Below, piece after piece: positions 34,482 to 44,460 of a stretch of DNA of 64,000 nt. The DNA lies in assembly GCA_017546165.1 (NCBI GenBank), contig JAFYXL010000033.1:1-64000 (forward strand), in the 5' to 3' direction. This stretch comes from Clostridia bacterium. GTDB taxonomy: Bacteria; Bacillota; Clostridia; Monoglobales; Monoglobaceae. The translations under genes and the position numbers were made by a program. The notes below the pieces were generated by a model that saw only the letters and a program-made list of their open reading frames with translations, was not told the origin of the DNA and did not search any database. Position 1 is the stretch's first letter. Every line of letters begins with the position of its first letter.

Positions 34482-36362
34482 TTGTTTACAGCAGGTAGTT
34501 ATGATGTAGTGGTAGTTGGTGGCGGTCACGCAGGTGTTGAGGCATCTTTTGCGGCAGCGAGGCTTGGTATGAGCACCTGCCTTTTTTCAATCAGTCTTGA
34601 CAGCATTGCAAACCTTCCCTGTAATCCAAGTATAGGTGGTACAGCAAAAGGCCATCTTGTGCGTGAGATTGATGCTCTTGGTGGCGAAATGGGTAAGGCT
34701 GCGGATTCCACACTTTTACAGTCCAGAATACTTAACCGGGGCAAAGGCCCTGCGGTTTATTCGCTTCGTGCGCAAATCGACAGACGTGCTTATCAGAACG
34801 AGATGAAGCATCGTCTTGAAATGTGCCACAACCTCCACATCAAGCAAGGAGAAATTGTAAAAGTTAATCTGGATGAAGAAGGCAAAGTTGAATCTGTTGA
34901 AACCCGAATGGGGGCAAAGTACCTCTGCCGCGCAGTTATTATCTCGACAGGAACATATTTAAAATCCAGAATAATAATCGGCGAGTTCAGTCAGGAAAGC
35001 GGCCCTGACGGGGTATTCCCTGCAACAGAACTTTCGCAGAATTTAAGGGATATAGGCGTGGAGCTTGTAAGGTTCAAAACCGGAACTCCCCCCAGAGTAA
35101 ATCGTCGTTCAATTGACTTTTCAAACCTTGAAGAACAACAGGGCGATGAGGAAATCACCCCATTTTCTTTTGAAACCACAAAGGAATTACAAAACACGGT
35201 CAGTTGTTTTGTGACTTATACAAACGAAAAGACCCACAAGGTGATTCTGGACAACATTCACCGTTCCCCTTTGTATGGCGGTGGCATAAAGGGCATAGGA
35301 CCCAGGTATTGCCCGTCAATTGAGGACAAGATTGTAAGGTTCAAGGACAAGGAACGTCACCAGCTGTTTATTGAGCCTATGGGCGAGGACACTGAAGAGA
35401 TGTATATTCAGGGATTTTCAAGCAGTCTGCCGGAAGATGTGCAACTTGAAATGCTAAAGACCCTTCCCGGTCTTGAGAACGCACAGGTTACACGCAACGC
35501 CTATGCTATTGAGTATGATTGTTGCAACCCGCTTCAGCTTGCTGCCACATTGGAATTCAAAAACATCAGCGGTCTTTACGGCGCAGGCCAGTTCAACGGC
35601 ACTTCAGGGTATGAAGAGGCTGCAGCCCAAGGCCTTATAGCAGGGATTAATGCGGCACTGAAGTTAAAAGGCAGAGAGCCTTTTATACTGGACCGCAGTG
35701 ATGCTTATATCGGCACCCTGATTGACGATTTGGTTACAAAGGGCACAAATGAGCCATACCGGATGATGACATCCCGCTCGGAATACAGGCTTGTTTTAAG
35801 ACAGGATAATGCAGATTTAAGACTTACAGAGTTTGGACACAGAATTGGGCTTATCTCGGATGAGAGATATAATAAATTTTTAGAAAAAAAGCGCCTTATT
35901 GATGAGGAGATTGAAAGATTAAAGAAGATAGTCTATCCCCCCTCAAAAGAAGTGAATGACTTTTTGGAAGAGCTTTCAGCAACACCTATATCCACAGGCC
36001 TTCACGCAAGTGATATGTTAAAACGACCTGAGGTTACATATGCGGCTATGGCAAAGCTTGACCCAGATAGACCGGACCTTCCCAGAGAGGTGCAGGAGCA
36101 GGTAGAAATCAGCCTGAAGTATGAGGGGTATATAAACCGCCAGATTGCTCAGGCAAACAAGTTCAAAAAGATGGAAAACAAGAAAATTCCTGAAAATATT
36201 GACTACAGCACAATTGAAGGCCTCAGGCTTGAGGCAAGACAAAAGCTTGAAAAGTTAAGACCGCACTCTATCGGCCAGGCGTCACGTATTTCAGGAGTTT
36301 CGCCTGCGGATATTGCTGTTCTTGTGGTTTACCTGAAGCAAAGACGAGGAAATGAAGATTAA
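34482..36362 (+). CDS. mnmG: MnmG (GidA), tRNA U34 modification enzyme
   Basis: With MnmE, MnmG adds the carboxymethylaminomethyl group to U34 of certain tRNAs, using FAD. The 626-residue protein has the FAD-binding [12 protein letters not shown] at residues 10-21, [43 protein letters not shown] and a helical C-terminal MnmE-binding domain. It starts with TTG behind GGAGGAAG at 34470. MnmG usually lies with mnmE near the origin; here it follows DUF4364 and mnmE is not in the window. Confidence 0.97.
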   Translation: MFTAGSYDVVVVGGGHAGVEASFAAARLGMSTCLFSISLDSIANLPCNPSIGGTAKGHLVREIDALGGEMGKAADSTLLQSRILNRGKGPAVYSLRAQIDRRAYQNEMKHRLEMCHNLHIKQGEIVKVNLDEEGKVESVETRMGAKYLCRAVIISTGTYLKSRIIIGEFSQESGPDGVFPATELSQNLRDIGVELVRFKTGTPPRVNRRSIDFSNLEEQQGDEEITPFSFETTKELQNTVSCFVTYTNEKTHKVILDNIHRSPLYGGGIKGIGPRYCPSIEDKIVRFKDKERHQLFIEPMGEDTEEMYIQGFSSSLPEDVQLEMLKTLPGLENAQVTRNAYAIEYDCCNPLQLAATLEFKNISGLYGAGQFNGTSGYEEAAAQGLIAGINAALKLKGREPFILDRSDAYIGTLIDDLVTKGTNEPYRMMTSRSEYRLVLRQDNADLRLTEFGHRIGLISDERYNKFLEKKRLIDEEIERLKKIVYPPSKEVNDFLEELSATPISTGLHASDMLKRPEVTYAAMAKLDPDRPDLPREVQEQVEISLKYEGYINRQIAQANKFKKMENKKIPENIDYSTIEGLRLEARQKLEKLRPHSIGQASRISGVSPADIAVLVVYLKQRRGNED

Positions 36363-36376
36363 AGGTTGATATATTT

Positions 36377-37267
36377 ATGAAAAAGTTTACAGTTGGCGAA
36401 AACGATGCAGGACAACGTCTTGACAAGTTTTTGGCAAAGCTTTTTAAGGATGCCCCAATGGGGTTAATTTACAAATGGATTCGCAAAAAGAGGGTTAAGG
36501 TCAACGGCAAAAAACAGGAGATTTCATATATGCTTCAAAGAGATGACCTTTTGGAGCTTTACATCAATGATGAATTTTTTGCGGAAGATAAGAAGGTTGT
36601 AAAAAAGAGCCTCCCCCTTGATGTGGTGTATGAGGATAAGAACCTTTTGATTGCAGACAAACCCTCAGGTATTGCCGCTCACGGCGAGGCTGATTGCCTG
36701 CTTGACAGAGTTCAAAGTTACCTTTTTGAAAAAGGTGAGTACAACCCGGACCAGGAGCATACCTTTGCTCCGTCTCTTTGTAACCGTATTGATAAAAACA
36801 CATCAGGACTGGTTATTGCGGCAAAGAATGCTGCTACACTCCGCACCATTAATGAAAAGCTGAGAAGTCGTGAAATTGATAAGTTTTATGTAGCAAAGGT
36901 GGAGGGAAAGTTAACTCCCGACAGGGGAATTATTGAAGGCTATACAAAAAAGAACGAGGGCGAACGTAAGGTTTATTTTTTCAAGACCCAGGTTCCCGGT
37001 TCGAAATATTGTAAGACAATCTACAGAGTTTTATCAGAGGGAATGGTTGAAGTGCAGCTTGTCACGGGAAGAACTCACCAGATACGTGCAAGTTTTGCAG
37101 CCATTGGACATCCCCTTGTGGGGGACGTAAAGTATGGGGCACCAAAAAATAATGGGAAAGACTTCCAGATGCTCCGTGCATATAAGATAGAATTTAACTT
37201 TAAGACTCCCGCAGATGGCTTGGAATATTTAAATGGCAAGACCATAAGTACAGATTACAAATTTTAG
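36377..37267 (+). CDS. RluA-family pseudouridine synthase with S4 domain
   Basis: The 296-residue protein has an N-terminal S4 domain (about 13-60, GQRLDKFLAKLF) and the catalytic domain with ADKPSGIAAHG, LCNRIDKNTSGLV (catalytic Asp) and VTGRTHQIRASF. The target is probably 23S rRNA (RluC/RluD-like), though the exact uridine cannot be told. It is a second paralogue of the synthase at 4026, with NRIDKN in place of HRIDKD. It lies in the run from mnmG to addA. Confidence 0.9.
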   Translation: MKKFTVGENDAGQRLDKFLAKLFKDAPMGLIYKWIRKKRVKVNGKKQEISYMLQRDDLLELYINDEFFAEDKKVVKKSLPLDVVYEDKNLLIADKPSGIAAHGEADCLLDRVQSYLFEKGEYNPDQEHTFAPSLCNRIDKNTSGLVIAAKNAATLRTINEKLRSREIDKFYVAKVEGKLTPDRGIIEGYTKKNEGERKVYFFKTQVPGSKYCKTIYRVLSEGMVEVQLVTGRTHQIRASFAAIGHPLVGDVKYGAPKNNGKDFQMLRAYKIEFNFKTPADGLEYLNGKTISTDYKF

Positions 37268-37283
37268 TGAAAGGGTGGGGCTG

Positions 37284-40200
37284 ATGGCTGTTAAGTGGAC
37301 ACCGGAACAACGTGAAGCAATTGAATACAGCGGCAAAAATATTTTGCTTGCAGCAGCAGCAGGCTCCGGCAAAACTGCGGTTTTGGTTCAGCGTATAATT
37401 GAACTCATATGCCGCAAGGATGACCCAGTAAATATAAACGAACTCCTTGTGCTGACCTATACCGATGCGGCAGCAAAGGAGATGCGTGAAAAGATTTCGG
37501 ATGCGGTGGAAAAGGCTTTGGAGGAAAACCCTGAAGATGAGCATCTTCAAAGACAAAGACTGCTTATACATTCCGCAAGCATATCTACCATACACTCCTT
37601 TTGCCTTAATGTATTAAAGAATAATATACATATGACTACACTGCCTGTAAACTTTTCCCTGATTTCCGAAACGGAAAACAAAATGATGATTGCAGAAAGT
37701 CTTGACAGGGTGCTTGAACGTTTTTATGGACAGATGGGCAGGGACAGCTCTGTTGCAAACCTGGTTATGGGTTATGGCGGAATTAAAAACGACAATACCC
37801 TGCGGGAGACGGTGCTTTCACTTTTTCACTTCAGCAAGAGTATGGCATACCCTGCAAAATGGCTCAACAGTGCAGTGAGAGAATTCAAGGATGTTGCCCA
37901 AACAAGAACCATCAAGGGCACAGTCTGGCTTAAATGGCTAAAAAGAAAAACCGACCAAAGCTTTTTTGAATTGGTGGATATTTACAGAGATATAGAAAGT
38001 GAGATTGATACAAAGCTGGGGACACAGCATCGTTACAGTAGCTTTTTTGCAGAGGAAGAGGCTTCAATAAGGAGAGTTTTTGACCATATGGATATGGGAG
38101 ATTACACTTCGGTAAGAGAAGCTCTTTTGTCGTTTAAATTTGCCACTTTGCCAACAGGAGTCAAAGGGGCTACAGGTGAAACTTTAGCGTCCCAGGAAAA
38201 GGTCAAGGCACTTCGCACCCTTGCAAAGAGTGTGATTTCGGATTTGTGGGAATTTTACAAAATCCCGGAGGACGAAATGATTAGCCGCATTACAGAACTC
38301 TATCCTATATTGAGGACTCTTAAAAATATAGTATTGATTACCGACAGAAGTTACACAAAACAAAAGAGGGGAAAAAACTATCTTGACTTTTCTGACCTTG
38401 AACACGAAGTTTTGAAACTTCTTGACAGTAATGACGGACAGAATTCCATTACAGAATCACTCAGAAGTAAATACAAAGAGATATTGATTGACGAGTATCA
38501 GGACACCAACCATATCCAGGACACTATCTTTCGCACGGTGTCAAGAGACAACAATAATATATTTATGGTAGGTGATTTAAAGCAGAGCATTTATGCCTTT
38601 CGTAATGCAGTACCCAAGCTGTTTGCCGATAAGTATTTTGAGTATGGTGAGCAAGACGGCAGGGGCCACCTTATAAGGCTTTTCAAAAACTTTCGTAGCC
38701 GCAGCCAGGTGGTGGATACGGTAAACTTCATTTTCCGAAGTGTGATGAATCCTGAAGTAGGGGATGTGGATTACACTGAGGAAGAATATCTTGTTCAGGG
38801 TGCTCCATACCCAAACACGGATGATGGGAAGAACTTTATTCCTGAATTTCACTTTGCTTGCAGCAACAGTGAGGTAGCTGAGGGGGATGAAGAGCTTTCA
38901 AGACAGGAGATAGAGGCATACATCTCTGCCGGCCGAATTCGTGAAATGATAGACAGCGGAATGGAAATTTTCGATAAGAATCTGCAGAAAATGAGACCTG
39001 TAGAATATCGGGATATTGTAGTTCTTATGCGTAACACCAAGACCACAGCCCCCATCTTTGAACAGATTTTTGAAGAAAGCTCAATTCCTGTATATACAGA
39101 GGTGGGCAAAAGTTACTTAAACTCACGAGAAGTGCAAACTGTATTGAGCTTCTTGCAGATTATAGACAATCCAAGGCAGGACATACCGTTGATTGCGGTT
39201 ATGCGTTCACCTATCTGGGGTTTTACTGCGGAGGAACTGGCTCAAATCCGGGCGGCAATGCGCACAGGATGTTTTTTTGATGCGGTTATCTTTGCTGCTG
39301 AGAATGGCGACACAAAGGCAAAAGGCTTTTTGACAGAACTTGAAAAGCTTCGTCAAAGGGCTGAAACAGAAGGTACTGAACGCTTGATATGGCGTATATA
39401 TTATGAATATGGGTATTTTGCATATTCAGGGGCACAGAGCCACGGCGCTATGCGTCAGGCAAATTTGAGGCTTCTTTTTGAGCGTGCTGCAGAATTTGAA
39501 CACACAGCGCTAAGTGGTTTGTTCAGCTTTATGAATTATATTGAAACCATAAGGAGTCAGGGCGATGATCTTACCCCTGCCAAGGCTTTAGGTGAGGGTG
39601 ACAATGTGGTTCGAATAATGACAATCCACAAGTCCAAAGGTCTTGAGTTCCCTGTGGTTGTTCTTGCGGATACAGCCCATGAATTCAATATGATGGATTT
39701 AAACAAAAATATCATATGGAACAACGAAGTGGGACTTGGATGCGACTTCGTTGACACAAAAATAAGGGTCAGGTATCCAACTCTTCCGAGGAATATAGTT
39801 GTAGCAAAGTCAAAAAGTGAACTATTCTCTGAGGAAATGCGCCTTCTTTACGTGGCACTTACAAGAGCCCGTGAAAAACTTATAGTGACATCAACTTTCA
39901 AACAGACAAAATCAGGGCCGGGACTGCCCCTTTATGACAGCGAGAAGAGGGTAAAAGGCGCATATGTGAGAAGTAAAAGATGTTTTAGGGATTGGATGCT
40001 TGCGGCTATAGCTACCCATCCTGACGCAGAAAATCTGCGTGAGTATTTTGGCTTTGAGGGTTTGGTTCCCGTTGCTGATAGTGATTTTGGTATAAGGACC
40101 TTTATTTACGAAAATCAGTCAGATATACCAAGGTCTTGCTGTGAGGCAAAAGAGGTTTTGGATACGGCTGCTCAAAAATCGGTGGGTGTTGATGAAGAGA

Positions 40201-40874
40201 TAAGGAATAGATTGGAATATGTATATAAAAACTCCAACCTTGGCAAAATACCAACCAAACTTTCGGTAAGTGAGGTCAAGCGTATGCAAGCGGAGAGTGA
40301 TGAGCATATACCTTTGCTTGAAGAGTTAAAAGTGTCCGGCATAAATCCTTTAGAAAGAGTTACAGGGGCTATGCGCGGAACGGTTGTGCATTTTGTGATG
40401 CAGAGCATGGAGCCACAAAAAATAAAGACACACCAGGATGTCAAGGACTTGATTGCAAGACTTACCCGGGAAAAAATCATTACAAGTGCTCAGGCAGAGG
40501 CAGTGGATACAAAAAAAATATTTGCCTTTTTTGAAAGCGAAATGGGCAGGCGGCTCAAAAACAGCAAACGTCTTGAACGTGAGTTCAGTTTTTATACAAA
40601 GGCAAAAATTGATGAGATTTATAAAAACGGGATTGATGGCGACATTTTGCTTCAGGGTACAATGGATTGCTTTTTTGAGGAAGAGGATGGCAAGGTTGTT
40701 CTTCTTGACTTCAAAACCGACAGAGCAAAGACCCTTGATGATGCAAAACGCATTTCGCAAAAGTATAAGGTACAGATGAAGTATTACAAGCAGGCACTGA
40801 GGGAGATTTTAGAGAAAGACGTGGATGAGTGTTATCTCTATTTTCTTGATTGCGGCGAAATGATAGAGATGTAG
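37284..40874 (+). CDS. addA: AddA, helicase-nuclease subunit of AddAB
   Basis: AddAB resects double-strand breaks and loads RecA. From ATG 37284 this protein has 1196 residues, the usual length: UvrD-like helicase motifs (LAAAAGSGKTAVLVQRI at 23-39, DEYQDTN, GDLKQSIYAFRNA, MTIHKSKGLEFPVV, LYVALTRAREKL), and a C-terminal PD-(D/E)XK nuclease domain (GTMDCFFEEEDGKVVLLDFKTD; catalytic Asp-Lys). An earlier GTG at 37275 is possible. The partner addB, usually just before addA, is absent here. Confidence 0.95.
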   Translation: MAVKWTPEQREAIEYSGKNILLAAAAGSGKTAVLVQRIIELICRKDDPVNINELLVLTYTDAAAKEMREKISDAVEKALEENPEDEHLQRQRLLIHSASISTIHSFCLNVLKNNIHMTTLPVNFSLISETENKMMIAESLDRVLERFYGQMGRDSSVANLVMGYGGIKNDNTLRETVLSLFHFSKSMAYPAKWLNSAVREFKDVAQTRTIKGTVWLKWLKRKTDQSFFELVDIYRDIESEIDTKLGTQHRYSSFFAEEEASIRRVFDHMDMGDYTSVREALLSFKFATLPTGVKGATGETLASQEKVKALRTLAKSVISDLWEFYKIPEDEMISRITELYPILRTLKNIVLITDRSYTKQKRGKNYLDFSDLEHEVLKLLDSNDGQNSITESLRSKYKEILIDEYQDTNHIQDTIFRTVSRDNNNIFMVGDLKQSIYAFRNAVPKLFADKYFEYGEQDGRGHLIRLFKNFRSRSQVVDTVNFIFRSVMNPEVGDVDYTEEEYLVQGAPYPNTDDGKNFIPEFHFACSNSEVAEGDEELSRQEIEAYISAGRIREMIDSGMEIFDKNLQKMRPVEYRDIVVLMRNTKTTAPIFEQIFEESSIPVYTEVGKSYLNSREVQTVLSFLQIIDNPRQDIPLIAVMRSPIWGFTAEELAQIRAAMRTGCFFDAVIFAAENGDTKAKGFLTELEKLRQRAETEGTERLIWRIYYEYGYFAYSGAQSHGAMRQANLRLLFERAAEFEHTALSGLFSFMNYIETIRSQGDDLTPAKALGEGDNVVRIMTIHKSKGLEFPVVVLADTAHEFNMMDLNKNIIWNNEVGLGCDFVDTKIRVRYPTLPRNIVVAKSKSELFSEEMRLLYVALTRAREKLIVTSTFKQTKSGPGLPLYDSEKRVKGAYVRSKRCFRDWMLAAIATHPDAENLREYFGFEGLVPVADSDFGIRTFIYENQSDIPRSCCEAKEVLDTAAQKSVGVDEEIRNRLEYVYKNSNLGKIPTKLSVSEVKRMQAESDEHIPLLEELKVSGINPLERVTGAMRGTVVHFVMQSMEPQKIKTHQDVKDLIARLTREKIITSAQAEAVDTKKIFAFFESEMGRRLKNSKRLEREFSFYTKAKIDEIYKNGIDGDILLQGTMDCFFEEEDGKVVLLDFKTDRAKTLDDAKRISQKYKVQMKYYKQALREILEKDVDECYLYFLDCGEMIEM

Positions 40875-40889
40875 GCTTAAAGGAAGGAT

Positions 40890-42020
40890 ATGGATGATGT
40901 GATGAAAGTTCTGATTTTGACAATAACAACAGGACAAGGACACAACCAGGCAGCAAAGACCATAAGTGAATATCTTGAGAAAAATGAGGGTGTAAAAGCC
41001 ACCACCCTTGATGCGTTTGAATATATAAACCAGGGACTTAAGGAGATTGTTTCAAGGGGTTATCTTATGTCCGCCAAAAGACTCCCCAAGGTCTATGGCA
41101 AGGCGTATCGTATGGCTGAAAAGCGGGATTCGGAGAATGGTTATATTATGCGTGCCACCAGCAGCATTATGGCAAAAAAACTCATTAAGTTTGTGGAGGA
41201 ATATGATGCAGATGTTATAGTCTGCACTCACGTTTTTGCTGCAATGCTGGTGACGGATATCGAAAAAAAGTTCAAAAGAGATATAAAGACAGTAGGTATT
41301 GTTACAGACTTTACCATACATCCCTATTGGGAGGAAACAGACCTTGATTACTACATAACGGCAAATGAATTTTTAATCAATCAGGCAGTCAAAAAAGGGA
41401 TTGACCAAGAAAAGGTGGTACCTCTTGGCATACCAATTGACCCCAAGTTTGCCACAATGTGTGAAAAAGAGCAGGCGAGAAAGAGTCTGGGAATTGAAAA
41501 CAAAAATACCGTTCTGGTTATGAGTGGAAGTATGGGTTACGGCAAGGTGGCGCGTATGGTCAAAAGACTTGATAGCTCGGATATGGATTTTCAGATAATT
41601 TCAGTTTGCGGAAACAACCAAAAACTTAAAAAACAGATAGACAAGATGAATGGAAAGCACAAAATATACAATTTTGGTTTTACAGACAAGGTTGACCTTA
41701 TGATGGATGCGGCAGATTGCATTGTGACAAAACCGGGGGGCATCACTTCAAGTGAGGCTTTGGCAAAGGAATTGCCTATGATAATAGCAAACCCCATACC
41801 AGGACAAGAGGACAGAAATGTAGAGTTTTTAATGAACAACGGGGCAGCATTTAAGGTCAGCAGCACATTCCCGGTTGATGAGGCTATATATCAGATGTTT
41901 ACAAATAAGATAAGAATGCGGGAGCTTAAGGAAATTGCAGGGGTACTGGGCAAGCCTGACTCTACGCTTAAAATAGTTGAATTTGTTCTTAAAGTGGGAG
42001 GGCATACAAATGAAGCTTAG
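40890..42020 (+). CDS. GT28 glycosyltransferase, MGDG synthase/UgtP-like
   Basis: The 376-residue GT-B enzyme starts with MKVLILTITTGQGHNQAAK (the MGDG-synthase N-terminal domain) and has the C-terminal GT28 motifs GSMGYGK, FGFTDKVDLMMDAADC and TKPGGITSSEALAKELP. Such enzymes put hexoses on diacylglycerol to make glycolipids and the lipoteichoic-acid anchor. AAGGAAGG lies before ATG 40890; ATG 40902 is an alternative. Sugar and number of additions are unknown. The end overlaps feoA by 11 bases, which is unusual company. Confidence 0.9.
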   Translation: MDDVMKVLILTITTGQGHNQAAKTISEYLEKNEGVKATTLDAFEYINQGLKEIVSRGYLMSAKRLPKVYGKAYRMAEKRDSENGYIMRATSSIMAKKLIKFVEEYDADVIVCTHVFAAMLVTDIEKKFKRDIKTVGIVTDFTIHPYWEETDLDYYITANEFLINQAVKKGIDQEKVVPLGIPIDPKFATMCEKEQARKSLGIENKNTVLVMSGSMGYGKVARMVKRLDSSDMDFQIISVCGNNQKLKKQIDKMNGKHKIYNFGFTDKVDLMMDAADCIVTKPGGITSSEALAKELPMIIANPIPGQEDRNVEFLMNNGAAFKVSSTFPVDEAIYQMFTNKIRMRELKEIAGVLGKPDSTLKIVEFVLKVGGHTNEA

Positions 42021-42252
42021 CGATGGATTGATAGGCAGCAGTTATGCAGTAAAGGAAATTTCCCTTGAGTTGCCTGCCAAAAGACGTCTTGAGATACTTG
42101 GTATGACAAGTGATGCAAAAGTAACGGTGCTCAACTCCAAAAAATCCGGAACAAAAATAATCAAAGTGCGAGGAACAAGATTTGCCATTGGATGCAAATT
42201 TGCACAACAGATTGAAGTTGAGGAAGTTGACAAAAGGGGCGATATGATATGA
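42010..42252 (+). CDS. feoA: FeoA, SH3-like accessory of ferrous-iron uptake
   Basis: From ATG 42010 (GGGAGG just upstream) this is an 80-residue FeoA protein with an SH3-like fold: LSDGLIGSSYAVKEI, RRLEILGMTSDAKVTVL and GTRFAIGCKFAQQI. FeoA is a small cytoplasmic partner of FeoB. The start overlaps the GT28 gene and the stop overlaps feoB (ATGA). An earlier in-frame ATG at 41977 lies deep in the GT28 gene and has no site. Confidence 0.92.
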   Translation: MKLSDGLIGSSYAVKEISLELPAKRRLEILGMTSDAKVTVLNSKKSGTKIIKVRGTRFAIGCKFAQQIEVEEVDKRGDMI

Positions 42253-44282
42253 ACAATGAGATAAATGTTGCCTTTATAGGCAACCCCAACTGTGGCAAGA
42301 CAACCCTTTTTAACGCCTACACAGGGGCCAACCTTAAGGTTGCAAATTGGCCCGGTGTCACGGTGGAAAAAAAGGAAGGGCAGATGTCCTACCACAACAA
42401 AAAATATAAACTGGTGGATTTACCCGGTACATATTCCCTTACTTCATATACAATGGAGGAACGTGTTTCAAGGCATTATATTCTTGAAGATGAGGTGGAT
42501 GTAATCATTGACGTGGTGGATGCGTCAGCATTGGAACGCAATTTATATCTGGCAATACAACTGATAGAACTTGGCAAACCTGTTGTACTTGCACTAAATA
42601 TGATGGATATTGTTGAAGAACGTGGTATGGAAATTGACCTGCACCGTTTGCCTGAGATGCTTGGCGTGCCGGTTGTGCCGGTGTGTGCAAGAAAAAGGAC
42701 AGGGTTAAATGTGCTGATGCACGCAGTGGCACATCATCAAAACAAAACCTCGGACCGATTTGAGCATCATCACACAGCAGGAAGTCACGAACACTCCCAC
42801 CACGATGAATATGCTATGGTGTATAGTGATGATATTGAAGACAAGATTGACAAGATATCAGAACTTCTCTCGGTGAAATATCCGAACCTGAAAAATTACA
42901 GATGGCACGCAATAAAGTTTTTAGAGGCGGACCAGGAGATTTGCAAAAAGTATCCTCTCAATCTTTCAGGTATAGCTGACAGAAGTTATGAAGAGGATAT
43001 TATAAATCAAAGGTATGACTTTATTGAAGAGATAGTCAGCGAGGTTCTGGTTAACAAAGAAGAAAAATCTCAAAACACTGACAAAGTGGACAGAATTGCC
43101 ACCCACAGCATCTGGGGAATGCCTGTGTTTTTTGGGATAATGGCACTTGTGTTCTTTTTTACCTTTACAATAGGTGATTGGATAAAAGGCTATTTTGAAA
43201 TGGCGCTGGAGTGGTTTTCAGGCGCTTCTTCAGAGTTCCTTGTAGGGCTTGATGCCGGAAGGGTTTTGACATCACTGATTGTTGATGGAATTATTGCAGG
43301 TGTTGGCGGCGTGCTGACATTTTTGCCAAATATCTTTATCCTGTTCCTTGCCCTTGCGATTTTAGAGGACAGCGGTTATATGGCCCGGGTTGCTTATGTG
43401 ATGGACGGCATAATGTCTAAAATAGGGCTCTCCGGCAGGGCCTTTATACCGATGCTGCTTGGCTTTGGCTGTACGGTACCTGCAGTTATGGCATCCCGCA
43501 CCCTGGAAAACAAAGGTGACAGATTAAGGACTATTCTTGTGACGCCATTTATGTCTTGCAGTGCAAGACTTCCAATTTACGTATTGTTGTCCCAAATGTT
43601 TTTTGGAGATGGTGCTATGATCGCGGCATACTCAATGTATGTTATTGGGGTGATTATGGCAATCGTAGTAGCAAAGCTTTTGTCTGTGTTTGCAAAAAAC
43701 AAGGAAGAAAACACTCTTTTAATAGAGCTTCCGGAATACAAATCGCCCAATGCCCGCACAATTATCATTTATGTGTGGGACAAGGTTCGTGACTATCTGA
43801 CCAAAGCGGGTACTACTATTTTTGTTGCATCCATTATACTGTGGGCATTACTGAACTTTGGCAGTACCGGAATGGTGACAGATATGTCCCAAAGCTTTGC
43901 TGCAGAAGTCGGCAGATTTTTAGAGCCTGTTATGAAAACAGCGGGGCTTGGTTATTGGCAGATTATTGTGGCGCTCATTTCAGGCATCGCCGCAAAAGAA
44001 GTTGTGGTATCAAGTATGAGTGTTCTTTACGGCATAGGGAATATTGCATCTCAAGGTGGTATGGCAAGCCTTACCGCTGTTTTGGCGGCAAGTGGATTTA
44101 CTGCAGTAAATGCTTACTCTATGATGCTTTTTTGTCTTATGTATGTACCTTGCGTTGCAACGATTGCAACAATTCATCGGGAGACAAAATCTTTAAAGTG
44201 GACGCTTTTTGCTATTTTACTTCAGCTTGGTACGGCGTGGCTGTGTTCATCTGTTTTTTATACAATTGCAACAATGTTTTAA
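42249..44282 (+). CDS. feoB: FeoB, GTP-dependent ferrous iron transporter
   Basis: The 677-residue protein has an N-terminal G domain (G1 GNPNCGKTT at 11-19, G3 DLPGTYS, G4 NMMD at 117-120), a GDI-like helical domain, and a membrane domain from about residue 295 with two Gate motifs (LLGFGCTVPAVMASR; LMYVPCVATIAT). It imports Fe(II). Unusual is a His-rich stretch between G and GDI domains (nine His at residues 162-185, FEHHH and HEHSHH). It sits in a feoA-feoB-Cys-rich gene trio. Confidence 0.97.
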   Translation: MNNEINVAFIGNPNCGKTTLFNAYTGANLKVANWPGVTVEKKEGQMSYHNKKYKLVDLPGTYSLTSYTMEERVSRHYILEDEVDVIIDVVDASALERNLYLAIQLIELGKPVVLALNMMDIVEERGMEIDLHRLPEMLGVPVVPVCARKRTGLNVLMHAVAHHQNKTSDRFEHHHTAGSHEHSHHDEYAMVYSDDIEDKIDKISELLSVKYPNLKNYRWHAIKFLEADQEICKKYPLNLSGIADRSYEEDIINQRYDFIEEIVSEVLVNKEEKSQNTDKVDRIATHSIWGMPVFFGIMALVFFFTFTIGDWIKGYFEMALEWFSGASSEFLVGLDAGRVLTSLIVDGIIAGVGGVLTFLPNIFILFLALAILEDSGYMARVAYVMDGIMSKIGLSGRAFIPMLLGFGCTVPAVMASRTLENKGDRLRTILVTPFMSCSARLPIYVLLSQMFFGDGAMIAAYSMYVIGVIMAIVVAKLLSVFAKNKEENTLLIELPEYKSPNARTIIIYVWDKVRDYLTKAGTTIFVASIILWALLNFGSTGMVTDMSQSFAAEVGRFLEPVMKTAGLGYWQIIVALISGIAAKEVVVSSMSVLYGIGNIASQGGMASLTAVLAASGFTAVNAYSMMLFCLMYVPCVATIATIHRETKSLKWTLFAILLQLGTAWLCSSVFYTIATMF

Positions 44283-44292
44283 GGAGTAGAAA

Positions 44293-44442
44293 ATGAAAGT
44301 TATCTTGTGGATATTAATAATCTTTGCAGTTTTAATGATTGTTGTAAGGAAAGTTCGTGACTTTAAAGCGGGGAAGTTTTGTGATTGTGGCTGCAGCGAT
44401 TGCCCTTCAAAATGCAAGAAGGCAAAGGAATTTAAGGATTAG
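44293..44442 (+). CDS. FeoB-associated Cys-rich membrane protein
   Basis: This 49-residue gene was found by reading the gap after feoB. It has one N-terminal membrane segment (about 3-18), a basic stretch, and a Cys-rich tail CDCGCSDCPSKC (five Cys, residues 30-41). The pattern matches the FeoB-associated Cys-rich family (PF12669). It follows feoB by 10 bases with an AAGGAG site. Its role is probably metal binding or FeoB assembly; the exact role is unknown. Confidence 0.85.
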   Translation: MKVILWILIIFAVLMIVVRKVRDFKAGKFCDCGCSDCPSKCKKAKEFKD

Positions 44443-44460
44443 GAAAGAGGTATAGTAAAA

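Noticed and set aside
37284-40874. addA as UvrD/PcrA helicase or as part of a defence system
   Set aside because: The length and C-terminal PD-(D/E)XK nuclease domain mark AddA, and the neighbours are housekeeping genes.
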